This document shows positions 31,335-42,893 of a DNA stretch of 64,000 nucleotides, piece after piece (the first letter of the stretch is position 1; every line of letters begins with the position of its first letter). Below the pieces are notes generated by a model. The model worked only from the letters and a program-made list of their open reading frames with translations, had not been told where the DNA came from and did no database searches. The position numbers were made by a program, and so were the translations under genes. The DNA is from Strobilurus pachycystidiatus. Taxonomy: Eukaryota; Basidiomycota; Agaricomycetes; Agaricales; Physalacriaceae. The stretch lies in contig JAHLMK010000001.1 in the NCBI GenBank assembly GCA_019915135.1, positions 4,712,001-4,776,000 on the forward strand, written 5' to 3'.

Positions 31335-32477
31335 TGTCATTCACTGAGCTTGACTACTTACCTTCTGTTGGCACATACTCACAGTCAGGACACTTCCGCG
31401 GCGCCTGCGCCATCGAGCCCTTCGCAACACTCAAGGGGAATATCTACGCGGTACAGCATGTAGTCTACGATCCGCCTCCTCGCCAAGCCGGACGTCAACA
31501 GCCTACATGACACGGTCAGCATGAAGTCATTCGCCTTGCCTCCGAGCTTACCTAGCTTACGAGACTGGGCCGACGAAGGTGAATGGAGCCAAGAAAAGGG
31601 CAGGGAAAGGACCAGACCAAGAAGCGGGAAATACCAGCGGAGGAGCGTGTCTAGAAGAATATGAGCAGGTAACGGAGGCAGTTGGAAAACACGACTTACC
31701 GCCATGCGGGTGGGGGTAAAGTGGGTAAAGAAGACGCAAGAGCCTGGGAGGGAGGTGTCAACGAGGGGTGACAATGCTGAGTGTTTTTGTACCTGTTCAA
31801 CCAGCGTCGAGCTCTGGATAGATACGAGCAACGACGCCATGGTGGAGGTTCCGTTGGCGTCCATCCTGGCAATGAAACTGTCTGAAGATCAGCAAAACCC
31901 CAAGTGCTTTATAGGGGGGCGGAGACCGGGAAGACGCGGTGCGACTTACTACAAGTTCGCAGACGGCAAAACACGGCTTACATGGCGGCGGCGTCTACCT
32001 TGGTAGACGACGTGCAGATGGACTTCGCTCTAACCCACGCGCCTTTGCGAGGGAGATAGACATATGGCACGACATGGGCTGTAAAGCGATGGCGGGGGCG
32101 GCGGGGCGGAAGGAGCCGGCTCGTGCAAACCAATGAATCTGTCTCAGAATAAGTAAGCCTAGCTCTCAACGGGAGAAGGGACGACGAGCAAGGGCGTACC
32201 GACTCGCGCTATTCCCAAGTATATGACCAGCCAGCCGCTGCAGCACCATCCCATGTTATCGCAAACCGCCTTTACGGCAGCATCGCCGCGCAGAGAGTTA
32301 CCCCCAGCGTCGTGCAGTCCCCATTACGGGAAAATAACAATGGTTCGGTGTGACGGGGGAGGCGTATTGCATCAAGTGCGGATTGCGCAGGTGATGGTCG
32401 CTCGTCAAGACAGAAACTCTCACGATCGAACTTGGGGCAGTCTGATGTCTGGATTTCGCCGATCGATGATGGCGGAC
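31335..32477 (-). repeat. Multi-copy repeat, copy 3 (long form, inverted)
   Basis: Inverse copy of 18772-19910, nearly identical over about 1.14 kb. Identity stops abruptly at 32477 (GGCGGAC) on one side and fades past 31335 on the other. Together with copy 2 it forms an inverted pair bracketing the gene block 19.9-31.3 kb. Confidence 0.85.
31385..31864 (-). CDS. Small spliced ORF carried by repeat copy 3
   Basis: Mirror of the copy 1 and 2 genes on the minus strand, ATG at 31864 and TGA at 31385-31387. The frame is intact with a few substitutions (MDANGTSTMASLLVSIQ). The splice sites and the TATA box are kept. Three intact copies in one window suggest recent spread. Confidence 0.45.
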   Translation of the reverse strand: MDANGTSTMASLLVSIQSSTLVEQVQKHSALSPLVDTSLPGSCVFFTHFTPTRMAVSRVFQLPPLPAHILLDTLLRWYFPLLGLVLSLPFSWLHSPSSAQSRKLGKLGGKANDFMLTVSCRLLTSGLARRRIVDYMLYRVDIPLECCEGLDGAGAAEVS

Positions 32478-32811
32478 AACATCTCAGGCTGTCGTTGTCT
32501 ATCATGGGAAGAAATCAGTCGAAGCGGCCATCCACACGGAGCACACGCCTTTTCCCGACGCACAGACTACTTGCGCACGCGGAAAACAATCCAGTGTAGC
32601 GTTGCCCAATCAACGTTATCAACATTCAACGCGCATACGAGCACAAAGCCAGGCATCCAGCCTTTATCCGGACACAAAGACTAGCTTTGTTACCCCTTCT
32701 GAACACAATGGAATCCCAAAGGCGGTCTAAAAGGCACTAGTTCTATGGCTCTTTGTTCAAGGTATGTATTTGAGAAGGCGCACGGCTTAGCTTTACTCGC
32801 ATCTTTCTCAG
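32478..32811. other. Promoter region of the Thr/Gln-repeat gene
   Basis: Between repeat copy 3 and the next ATG. An earlier in-frame ATG at 32745 (MALCSRYVFEKAHG) could be the start instead of 32812. Confidence 0.4.
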
Positions 32812-33961
32812 TGATGGACATCTCCCAACTCGCCACATCTGCTCTGACACCTCTTCGCTCGCGCCTGCCCTTGCCGCACATTTTGAGCCTTCTGAGAAGG
32901 TTCAGCGCCCTTCGCGACGCAGCGCTGAATGGGAACTCTCTCGTCGACAACGCCAATCTGAAAGTTTCCTTGACGGAGACACCGGCGGCACAGACCAGCG
33001 TGGCGGACACCAGCATAGAGATACGTACAGAGGTGACGGTAAATGATGTTTCGATTCAAATGTAGTACAGGAGCTTTTCGACTCATTCCCGATAGGAAAC
33101 CACCTCTTCTTCTCCTCCGTTTTGGGACGACATACAGCCAGAACTGGTGAAAGCTCAACACGATCTCAACTGGGCTTTGAAGCTCTGGAACGCGGACTTT
33201 AGAGATCGGCCTCAAGGCGTGAAAGAGGTGCTGCATTTCTTTGTTGATAAGGCCATAGGTGCGTTCTGGAAAAGATCATCGTCTGACCTGAGAACTCAGA
33301 TTGTGTTTAGGAAGATTGTATGATGCACGCGAGAAACAACGGCTCGCATTAACCTACCACCGTCGTAGAGCTCTGGATCTTGGACTGAGCCCCAGCTATT
33401 ACGTGAGTGCACTCATCCGGAAATTGTATCACCTCTGATACTGAAAGCAGCGCAACACCGAAACTCAAACCGAAACCGAAGCTCAAACCGAAAACGAAGC
33501 TCAAACCGAAAACGAAGCTCAAACCGAAACCGGAACTCAGACCCACACTGGAACTCAAACCGACACTCACGCTGGAACTCAGACCGCGATTAGCCGGGTA
33601 ACTCAGACCCACACTGGAACTCAGACCGCCGCCCAAGAGGAAGACACGGTCGCAGCCTTGCCTGATACGGCCGCTGATTCCGAAGCTGTTCACGACCTTA
33701 GTAAAGGCAATGTCCGGGCTCAATCCACTCGAGAAACTGCCAACACGGTCATTCTTTTCCTCTGCCTTTGCTTACTTATTTATAGCTCTCATCGTAGGCT
33801 GGATCAGACCCCGATCGCGAGAGAGAGCCCTCTCTATCCGTTGTTGACGTCTCTTCCCATCATCCTGTGAGCTCCGAGGTGGTTCAATTTCCTCTCAACG
33901 TTAACCCAAGCTCATCATTCGGAATAGGGTAGTACTGAGACACGTTCTTTGGAAGCATTGA
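32812..33961 (+). CDS. Membrane protein with Thr/Gln repeat tract, unknown
   Basis: Exons 32812-33038, 33096-33258, 33311-33402 and 33451 onward join in frame over canonical introns. The N-terminal part is helical (MDISQLATSALTPLRSRL; FWDDIQPELVKAQHDLNWAL; LYDAREKQRLALTYHRRRA). Exon 4 opens with a tract of about 45 residues of TETQ/TENEAQ/THTGTQ repeats, then an acidic linker and one transmembrane helix (TVILFLCLCLLIYSS). The frame meets TGA at 33868-33870, but that TGA sits in a GTGAGC donor. Splicing 60 bp (acceptor GGAATAG, about 33928) would extend the tail by VVLRHVLWKH to a stop at 33961. I give the longer end. Family unknown. Confidence 0.55.
33455..33640 (+). repeat. Coding minisatellite, units of about 18 bp (ACTCAAACCGAAACCGAA type)
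   Basis: Repeated CTCAAACCGAAA(A/C)CGAAG units followed by CTCA(A/G)ACCCACACTGGAA units, all multiples of 3. The repeat keeps the reading frame and encodes TETEAQ, TENEAQ and THTGTQ motifs. Such tracts expand and contract, so length variation between strains is likely. Confidence 0.8.
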
Positions 33962-34041
33962 CCGGCACCTCGTTGTCAACCAGGAGCATAGATCGTGCTC
34001 CAATCGTCAGTTTTTTTTTTCGAATGGGGAATCCGTCTTGA

Positions 34042-34850
34042 TAGAGATCCGGGAAGGCTTGCACCAAGCGATACCGATCGGCGTCCGACTTGACAGACGC
34101 GCCTACGGATATCGAAGGTGTTTCAGCTTCTATCACGGCTTCGCAAACCAACAAACAGCGCTCTACACGGCCCAAGAAGAGGGTCAAGCAGTCCTCCGGC
34201 GCTCAATGTGTCATTCATGGTCCTTCTCCTCCTATGGATGCTGTTTCCCGGGATTCCCCTTCAGCAGGCGTAGTCCAAGGTCTCTTAATCACAAACTTTG
34301 GAGATTCAGTCGATGGTCCTTCTGAGCCTACCTCCGAAGAGCCAGACAGGCCTACAAACCTTTCTGATTCATTCGTATGCCGCGAAGGAGACCGTATAGT
34401 CGTCACCACTGTTGAGACTCCCACCTCAAGAAGGCTGCAAGCCAGAATTCGGAGAGACGCCCAAGGAAGGAGCCCTTCGGTAGACAAGCCTAGTGCCTAC
34501 TTTTTGCTCGGGGATGGTCCAAATCCTGGAACCTTCGGTAGGTCCTTGCCTTCATTATCTGTCTCCTGTCCTGATATCTTTGAAGTTTGGGCGAAAGTGG
34601 GCAAGTATGCGTGGTTCCCTGGCATCGTAGAGGATCCCAGCAGCGAAGATGTTACGTCCGAAGCCCGGCAGGCCTACCGAACATCTCATACAAAGAATAA
34701 GTATCTCATCAACTTCTATGAAGATGCTACCGTCCGACAGTGGTAGGATTGAGGTTATACGTAACTCTTGTGTCTGACTGATTAGAGTTTATAGGGCGGT
34801 GGTATCTCTTAGGTGCCTCCAAAACTTCGGTTCAAACAAGAGTGAGAAGA
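34042..34850 (+). CDS. Tudor/PWWP-like domain ORF, 5' end not resolved
   Basis: An open frame from about 34042 to 34743 begins after a T-rich tract and a possible acceptor (CTTGATAG) and has no initiating ATG of its own, so an upstream exon is likely (a frame at about 33930-34010 with EALTGTSLSTRSIDRAP would fit). The N-terminal part is Ser/Thr-rich and basic. The C-terminal part has FEVWAKVGKYAWFPGIVED, then KYLINFYEDATVRQW, the pattern of a small beta-barrel reader such as PWWP or Tudor (WAK, W-F-P-G, then a closing strand). A short intron at about 34743-34795 adds AVVSLRCLQNFG and a stop near 34849. The reader identity is inference from a few residues. Confidence 0.4.
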
Positions 34851-34948
34851 ATTCTTTCCTTATCAGGAGCGTTGCTCATAAGGCATGAGTCCAGATCTAG
34901 ACCAGGATATGATATCTGCTGTTTCACTGCACAATGCCAAGACCGCAG

Positions 34949-35221
34949 CACTGCATGAAACATATCATATTTACGCCTGAAATATGGTGAAAGAATGTAA
35001 AATTTCTTTAGCATATTTTCACCTCAAAAATGATGAAAATATTGTAAAAATACATGGAAATATAGTAAATATATGCTATACCTTGCTATAATCAGGTGTA
35101 TTCATCATATTTTTATTCAATTTCATGATAATTTTATCATTTTTAAAGTGAAAAAATGCTAAATAAATTTTACATTTTTTCACCATATTTCCGGCGTAAA
35201 TATGGTATATTTCATGCAGTG
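34949..35221. mobile_element. MITE of 273 bp with about 75-bp terminal inverted repeats, CACTG ends
   Basis: The left end CACTGCATGAAAC and right end TTTCATGCAGTG are inverted. Pairing continues for about 75 bp per side with about nine mismatches by eye (ATTTACGCC, AAATATGGTGAAA and GTAAAATTT shared). The interior is very AT-rich and has no ORF. The 3-bp CAG occurs on both flanks (34946-34948 and 35222-35224). CACTG-type termini with a 3-bp duplication fit the CACTA/CMC (Plavaka-like) superfamily, which would supply the transposase in trans. Confidence 0.8.
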
Positions 35222-35224
35222 CAG

Positions 35225-36074
35225 ATTGATTACACACCCGAGTTAGTTTATTGGCCGCTTACGGGTAAGAGTCAATCCGTTTCATACGAGACATTGTGGC
35301 TCACCCAGGTTACAGGCGTGCAGTACTGGATATGGCTGAGGCGCAGCAGTAATCAAAGACGGTACTGATGCGAGATTTATATACATTGCCGTTCACGCCT
35401 TAGAATGTAATGTCATCACAGTCCTTCATTGGCTCCGACCTTCAACTCGAACTACCTAGACACGACTTACGGGTATCGCAACTTGGTTCGAGGTGTGTCC
35501 TCACGGCTGCTTCAAAATCACTGGCGGACAGCAAAGCAAGTACCCGCTGCGATCGAAACTTGAGTACATGTGTCACTGCTATTATCCTTCGAACTACTAG
35601 TTCGAGAACTTGCAGACTCATGTGCGTGAGCCATTCAACAAACAGTTAGCCATCGATGAAATTCGCTCTGACTATACACGAGCATAATACGAGCTATTTA
35701 CAAGGACTACTACACGCTCAATGATAAGTTGGTCGCGTCTCCAGAACTTCATAATTCGATTGGATGTGGTCGCCAAACGAGCTCCTCGCACTACATCATA
35801 GATGGGCTGTGAGATTTTCATAAATCAAGCACAACCGTGACGGGGCGCGGAAGTTTCCCTTGCACGTCGGTAAGTTTAGTTCTACGTACTGTGTAACATG
35901 TCTGTTTTGCCACGAAATGTAATTTTATGTCACATTCACGTTACTACATTTGCTGCATTGACTTTGAATCGTTCGTTGGGTGGCTTCAAATTCTCTTTGG
36001 GCAGAACCTAACCTCGCACGAATCCTTTAAAGAGGCCATTGTGAAGCGATTCATGCCCTCACTTAGAGCATCAG
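35225..36074. other. Intergenic, no supported gene
   Basis: Short frames only. A frame at 35927-36145 (SRYYICCIDFESFVGW) may hold an upstream exon of the next gene, but no good junction was found. Confidence 0.35.
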
Positions 36075-36843
36075 TATGCCACTGTACCAGGAAGTACGCA
36101 CCATCTATCGTTCCCAGTATCCCATTCTTGACCGGGCCCGCTTGACAACCGCCATCGCGTGCGGCTCTGTTAATGTGCATAGCCTGCCAGGCTTCTTCAA
36201 TGGTTTTCTTAGGACCGTCAAGTTATTCATTTTCAAGCTTGGTGTAATTATGTGAGTATCCGCTGCTGTCATCGATGTAAACTCACCCAATAGTATCAGC
36301 TTAGCACCCACTCATCTGGCACCGCGGATGGAAGGGGTGCTCGACGATCTTTCTGCACGGAGTCACGCATCGTTTTGCCCGGCACTTGTTGCCCTGATAC
36401 GCCTCGCGCAGTTACACCCGAAAGCTCATATAGTTACGGCTGATTCTCAACCATGGTCCACACTCATCGGGAGAATAACCTTCGTTGTGGCTCTTTTCCA
36501 CGCCGAGGTCATTTGGTATATGAAGGACTATGGCCTGGCGGGCAGCGTTCAGTTAAGACTTTTTGATCTATACTTAGACATATCTCACCGTGAGCACAGG
36601 CAACTGAGAGATGTTCCTTGGGCCTTAGAATTCAGACAGACTAACCGACTCTGTCTTCTCGAACAGAGCATTATACTCGAAGATCTTATCCCCGTAGGCT
36701 CTGACCAGTGGGATCGTGACTTCAGAGAAGAACAGCAGCGGAAGGAGGCTGTGAGAAAGAGTGCGTCTAGCAGCAGGGAGGAGCAGACCTTCGACGAGGG
36801 AGATCAGGCGAAGAAGAACGACGACAACGCTGTGGCCATGTAG
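36075..36843 (+). CDS. Unknown protein, two exons visible
   Basis: An ATG at about 36075 opens MPLYQEVRTIYRSQYPILD, running to 36251. A GTGAGT-TAG intron (36252-36293) joins to IISLAPTHLAPRMEG, continuing to the TAG at 36841-36843, about 240 residues. The body is helical (CPALVALIRLAQLHPKAH; RITFVVALFHAEVIWYM) and the tail is a charged, probably disordered segment (EEQQRKEAVRKSASSSREE). Frame continuity over the intron supports it. An upstream exon may exist. I recognise no family. Confidence 0.5.
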
Positions 36844-36965
36844 AGCTTGACCAGACTTTCTGTTGACCGCCTTGGGAGTTCGTGTACTTTTACGTCTGCC
36901 ACCTGTACATATGTTGATTGCAATCGGGCTTTATTGCGCAGAAAACTGTGAACAGATCGGGAAAG

Positions 36966-37993
36966 TCAAAGTACATCCAATCCATCCATCGAGCTAATGT
37001 AAATGCTGCCGAAGTTGCTATCCTTGAACTCAGTGGGCGAGTACGAGTTGGACTGGTAAGAGCTGTCCGTCGTCTGAGGCGCCGTATCGCTAGGGTACCA
37101 GCGCACTTGCTTGCCCGTCTTGTCGAGGCCTTTGCTGTCGGACGCAGCAAATCGCAATAGCGGCGTGCTTTGAAACCTGACAGAACTCGCATGCCATATG
37201 CAATGCATTGGACACAACTCATCAAGAGTGTAAATCATGTAAATCACGAGTCGGATCCACTCACCACTGCCTGATAGTCCTGTTCTGTACACAGCCTTGC
37301 CATGATCATCGGAGTACTTGGCACACTTTCCGACGTGACAGCGAGCAGAGGGCTCTGTACGTGGGAGAGGGTTTGGCATTGACAAGTGACGCACCGATAG
37401 AATGTCGATCACGAAGAAAGGTCGCGCGACACGGTGAAAGCGACTCTGGACATCGCGTCAGAGAATCGGGGGTGTAAAGAAAAACCAACAAATATGAGAG
37501 TTGCCAGGGCGCCGTTTGGACGGCGACGAAATCAGAACAGCCTCGACGGAAGGAAAGAAGGATTACACGGCACCAGCACGGCACGATCTCAATAGAACAT
37601 ATGACCCACATCTCATTGACATCTGTCGACCACCCCACGTAGACTGCCCCCAGCAAGCGACTCTCAGCCGAGCTCACGACGACCCGCCTGAGGACTTGCC
37701 AAAAAATTAGACAATTGTACAATGCCGAATGGGGACTTTGACCACACAACACTCTACACGAACGGCGACAACTCTGGGACCTCAACAGAGACCAGATGAC
37801 TCGGACGATCGTCACCGCTCTCATGATCAAAGGCATAACATAGAGAATCTTGCCAGCCGATGGTCAACTTCGCCGAGACTGCAGACTTAAACGGCAATTT
37901 GGCTACTCCAGGGCGAGGTGTGTCCGATGCCACCCTACCACCATCTCGTACCCAGCCCCAGTCAAATGCTAGAGGCCCTACCCACAGGTGCAT
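36966..37993 (-). CDS. Possible gene, unknown protein
   Basis: An ATG at 37993 opens MHLWVGPLAFDWGWVRDG, running to about SHLVSVE. Further down on the same strand are coding-like stretches TEPSARCHVGKCAKYSDD with GKAVYRTGLSGSGE, and the last one FQSTPLLRFAASDSKGLDK to SSMDGLDVL with a stop near 36967. These could be exons of one gene separated by introns near 37770-37450 and 37270-37180, but junction phases were not all resolved. The composition is that of a soluble protein. No function is proposed. Confidence 0.3.
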
Positions 37994-39607
37994 TGCGATC
38001 CTCCGATACTAGATCACCCTGGAGATAGCGCGCTGGTTGCTCGCGGTGTCTGGTAAGCTTTTGGCAACGTCTCAGTTCTCTTGTTGACTGAATATTACTT
38101 TGCTTCAGAACTCGCTGCTGCTGGACCAACGCCTGTCACAAGTCTGGTAACTTCATGTCCAGGTACAATCGCACTGGATATAATCTCAAAACCGCTGCCT
38201 TGGACATCGTCAACGTGCTACCTCAGGAGATGTGCCCAAGATCTCGTCAACTCGAACATAGCTGTCTTCTTGTTCTAGAAGGACCTTACGCCTTCATCTC
38301 ATTGACCGCCTGGTCTGATAAGTGAGTTCTTATCATTTTCGTCAAGTCTGGAAGTGTTACCGATGCCACTAGCTTTTATCTTCCCTACGCTTGCGAACAA
38401 GCAAGGATGTAAGCTTTTCCTAAACAACTCTTTACATTCATTCAATGCTGTCCATAGCTTCGATCACCGTCTTGAACGATGGCTGACACGAACATCGCGG
38501 CGCGACCACGGGTGGACTATGGTCGAGTTCTGACCCCAGCTGTCTTGTTCGCACTGACTATGGATTTTGTTTTCTAACATTCATCAGGCCCAGGATCCTT
38601 GACGTCAAAAGCTTACCTTCATCGTGACTCTGAACGCACGTCTGGGCCAAGTTAAAATGTCTCAAACGCCAGCAAGACTCATACACATTGTAATGGTAAG
38701 TAATGATCCCGCGAAGTCAACGATTCAAGCTTATCTTTTGCAGCTTCCAGTTGATGCAGTTTGCATCTCATCAAGACTGACCTTGACGGACAACATCGAT
38801 CAGCTTGTCACCACGAAGCAGGAGGTCGTGAGTTTATCCTTCAACTGGTCGACTATCGCAGGGAGCAAGCTCACCGTCATTGCAGTACTTAGGAAAGCTC
38901 GCACGAGTCTGTCACGGCAACTGGGTTCACCTGACGGTATAATATACCTATCTACTGTACCTACCTGGCTTAGGAGGGTGGACCAAGGCTGATCCTTATC
39001 CTGATCCGTAGCCGAACTGACTCGTAGATATCTCAACTGTACAGTCGTTTGAGCAAGAACAAATTTTATAATTTTACTTATTCGGAAAGCGACGTTGAGT
39101 CTTGTTTTTGAGGGATCGTTCGCCCAAACTTAGTGCCGTCAGTGACACTGATGCAACGGCAACCTACAAAGTCACGGGACGACGAACAATGGCGGAATGA
39201 TTCATGTACTCACCAACCTCTAGCGTCTTCAGGCTCGTTGCAGTTTGCGGAGACCTTGTTGGCGATTACGCGAGCAAACCAGCTCACATCGTTCAGCTGC
39301 CCGAGTCACATCTGTTCGGTATGTGTAAGATTCCCTCCATTCGACTGCCTTGTTACGCCCACGGTCCCACCTTTCACTATCACAGCCCTTCAATCTAAGC
39401 TTGGTGAGCTTTTCTCCGCTCTCGTCGTGTCATGGGCTAGCAATAACTTCAAAAGTTCACCAGCATTTCACATCGTTCTGCCCTTCGTCCTGGCCCCGTC
39501 TCCCAATGTCCGCATAAGACGCGCATTTTCCAGGCCTCTTCGTCTTATATTCCTCGACTCTCTCTTGTCGTGCAAACGTGACATTCCTCGCCCATCCTCG
39601 TCCTAAT
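37994..39607. other. Gene-poor stretch upstream of the Zn2Cys6 gene
   Basis: Several short frames (plus 38081-38278, 38624-38992, 39133-39606), no motif. The C/T-rich part from about 39330 looks like a promoter and 5' UTR of the regulator at 39608. Confidence 0.35.
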
Positions 39608-40400
39608 ATGTTGCAATCCCTTGTATCCGATGAATTGTCTCCCATGACCGGCGTACACTATCCCCCATATGACTCCACGTCGATGCATCCAACCTACCAC
39701 TATTCTCAAGGCCTCGTCCCAGCGCCTCCTCTCCGTGCAAAACGCCGCCAGGTCAAGAACGCCTGCACCAAATGCCAGAAGGCCTGCAAAAAGTGCGACG
39801 AATCTCGACCGTGTCTTCGCTGCAGCCGCTATGGCATCGCCGACGAATGTGTCGACTCCCAACGCAAGGAGAGAAAGAAGGGTATCAAGAGAGGTCCGTA
39901 CAAAAAGCGCTATGGAAAAGGTGCACTTTGTTCCTTTCTTGGCTTTCTGTTTTCCATCTGGATGACCGTCAAACAAAGATTGTGCAGGTAACGTCGACCT
40001 TGGCGTGCCTATCGATGGAGCCCCGTATCTGCCCGCGGGCGCTCCCCCTGCCGGTCTCGCCCAAATGGGATCGGGAGGTTATAGTCCGGGCATATATACT
40101 GGACCGCCGTCTCCTCCTGGCAAGCCTGGGGATTCGGTCGTCTACTACGATCCTCAATCTTCCCACTACTACTTCTCCCCTGCCGCCTATCACTCACAGC
40201 CCCCTTCTACGCCTGAGCCTGTCGCCAATGTCAGCGCTTATTCTCCCGTTCAATCGCCACAGTATTCCACTGCTTTCCTGGCTCCGTATGCCCTCCCGTA
40301 TCATGGCTCTTCGTACGTCACGGCTCGTCCAGACGCTCAAATGGTGTCTTATCAGTACTACCAGATGCCCCCTCCTGTGCCCATGGTCCAGCAGAAATAG
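39608..40400 (+). CDS. Small Zn(II)2Cys6 transcription factor
   Basis: Exons 39608-39920 and 39988-40400 (67-bp intron, GTGCAC to TGCAG) give 241 residues. Residues 43-75 hold a basic lead (RAKRRQVKNA) and the binuclear cluster C-x2-C-x6-C-x5-C-x2-C-x8-C (CTKCQKACKKC, then RPCLRC), starting at Cys 53. A highly basic linker follows (RKERKKGIKRGPYKKRYGKG). The C-terminal half is Pro/Tyr/Gln/Ser-rich (YDPQSSHYYFSPAAYHS), typical of an activation region. There is no Fungal_trans domain. Proteins with this cluster and KRGPYKKR linker are conserved single regulators in fungi. It binds DNA in the nucleus. Target genes are unknown. Confidence 0.85.
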
Positions 40401-41750
40401 CTATACTTGACTGGCTTCCTCCCCCGTTTTCTTTGTATCGGATAATCTACGTTCCTATTGCTTCCACCGTATGTACTTTTCCCTTTAGCCACGTACGTCG
40501 TGCTTTCGTTGTGTTCTCTTCTATTTCCTGATTCCGGCTGTGTTTCAATCGTGTCGTTGCAAAAATGTATACAGCACTTTTGTGATACCGTGCGAGGTAC
40601 TTGCATCATAGCTTCAATTTCATTCGTCACCTTTCCCAAGTCCAAAATCGGAAGACTCTGTGTCGTGGGGGATACGAGGACGATATATTTAATGCTCCGT
40701 CTGACGTTACGTTGAGGTGTGTTCAGCGGAGATTCTGGGCTCGGGATGCGAACGACGCACGTTGTGTGGCGAAATTGACTAGCTTCTCGTGGGCGCTCGT
40801 GCTTCGATCCACGCATCAAGTCAAAGAGATATGAACGAAATTGACTGGGCCACGATGTGAAAGGTTAGGGAGTCACAAAGAAGTTCTTGGTCAGTCCCCG
40901 TTACTTGTCCCCCATTATCTCCTCCTTCGACAACGTTATTTCGTTCATTTCTTACTCCCTGTGTACCGGCGTGTCATTTTATGTGAGATGGCCGAGCGTA
41001 ATCTCCGGTGAGAAGAGTAGTCGTAGGATATGCGGCATGAGGGATTGTTATGGCAAGGCTCATGGGCTCCAGACAATTGATTGTATGCAGCCATAGCCTA
41101 CTTTGTTTCCACATCACAGCCTTTACACTATGAAACTACGCGTGCTATAAGGCTGGCACGGGTCCGATGTTGAAGTCAACGTCTCAGAATTAAACTTTTT
41201 CTATGACTCTCTTGCGGATTCAGGAATCATTGGGTGTCCCGAGTTCCTTATACAGTGCATGTATATCTGTCTCACATTTGTGTAAATTTAATCGCTTTCA
41301 GAGGCCAATCGACTGAGCTTGGCGCTTGTTTTCACGGGTACACTTCCACACCGTCACCAATGCTGAGACACTCTACTGAAATCGTCCCCCGTTTCTTTGT
41401 GGGTCTTCCGTCATTCGTTTCCTACGCAGTCGAACCGGCAGTGATTGAATCAAGAAGCGGTCCGTATTTCAGTCAGTGCGACGAAACGAACCAATCCTAT
41501 CAATTCTTTGCCCTTTCGGCCATCTTCTTACAATTCGTGAAAGGGTACTGAAGCATATCAAGTACTACATGTACTAATTTTCGTCTTGTGATAATTTGTT
41601 CTGAAATCTACATACATCAAACGGCGAAAGCTCATCATATGAGCGTGTACTGGGTCACAGTCAGGACCCGAGAGGCGTCTGCGGATGCTCGCATTTCCAC
41701 ATTTCCGTGTCTTTCAGGCGCCTTCCCTGTATTCGTGTGAATCGGACCTA
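40401..41750. other. 3' flank and intergenic sequence
   Basis: Regulator 3' UTR, then mixed short frames (40458-41551) with no motif, ATG context or splice logic. Nothing else seen. Confidence 0.35.
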
Positions 41751-41969
41751 CGCAATTAGTTCAAATAAGAGTGACGTACAAGCAAATTCGACATCCGAGT
41801 CTTGAAGCTCTTGAAGCTTGAAAGCTTGAACCCTCGGCCCCGGGCGGCCGTTCGCGATATGCTGAGTTCTATAGGGTTCGGTAGAACAGCAGGTCTCTCA
41901 TCAGAATGCCCTGGAACGACCCAGTACCATATATCCGAGGCGCCGGTCGTTCTCCAGTTGAATTTCCGA

Positions 41970-42893
41970 TTTAGCTGATCCATAGATTGACGTCTGTAGA
42001 GCTGGATGGAGGAGTAATATCTGCGGTGGGTACAATCCCTGAGGCCAATCCCGAGGCGCTGACACCTTGGAGAAATGTATAACCGTAAGGGTTGAAGGAG
42101 TAATAGCCTGAGTACGCCCGGGCCGCCGCTTGTTAGTAGTTGACGCGTTCTTGGCTGGAGCTCGTCTGCGCCGGGTCCCTCTGCGCATCAAAGTGTCAAT
42201 CTCAGAGGGTAGTGTATAATGGTGCCAATTATAGTCGTTTGCCGTCACGATAGAAATGTTCACCGTGGTATTCTGTGATACATGTCCAGGAGTGGAGAGG
42301 TTCGGGTGTTTCTCACTCACCATCTCGAGCTCGACGACAACCTCCCAATCTTGTGATGACTCAGACTGAGATGGCTGTATTTGTCTTCACCGGCAGGATT
42401 CGAGAACGCATGCGCCAGAACACGCTCGTCGAGTCGATGCCACCTTCGACGTCCACGACAAGGCTTCCGCAAGGAAGAAGCCTCTTGGAAGATGAGTTGG
42501 TCACAAAAAAAATCTATAAACATTCAAAACAATCATTCAGAGCCAATGCAAGAATGTCGGCTCGTCGACTGACTGACGTGACGGAGGGGGTAGTAAGACA
42601 CCGCCAGACGTAAACTGTCGTCCTCGTTAGCGTGGGGTTTCGCTCGCGATCGAGAAAAGAAGGTAAGTTGAATGTCGAGTTGGAATGTCGAGCATGATTC
42701 ACGTTCAAACGGCTGCCTGCCATAATCACGACAGTCGTGCCCAACTTGGCATGCGTTCATGCGCACCGAACGAGATTGGCAGCCTGTACGTAGGGATGGT
42801 ACTCACTTCAGCTTGACCGCTAATTTTACTCACCGTTTTTTGGGAGTTCTTTCGAATCCCTCTGGGTCTCGCTACATTCGGTGCCATCTTCTA
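41970..42893 (-). pseudogene. Degraded unknown gene
   Basis: On the minus strand an ATG at about 42893 opens MAPNVARPRGIRKNSQKT next to a GTGAGT donor. Further down are FWRMRSRILPVKTN and, in a shifted frame, SQDWEVVVELEM, joined by a good intron (42321-42274, GTGAGT to CACAG) to NTTVNISIVTANDYNW and a basic tail (RRGTRRRRAPAKN). The one-base frame change near 42380 suggests decay. No family recognised. Confidence 0.3.
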
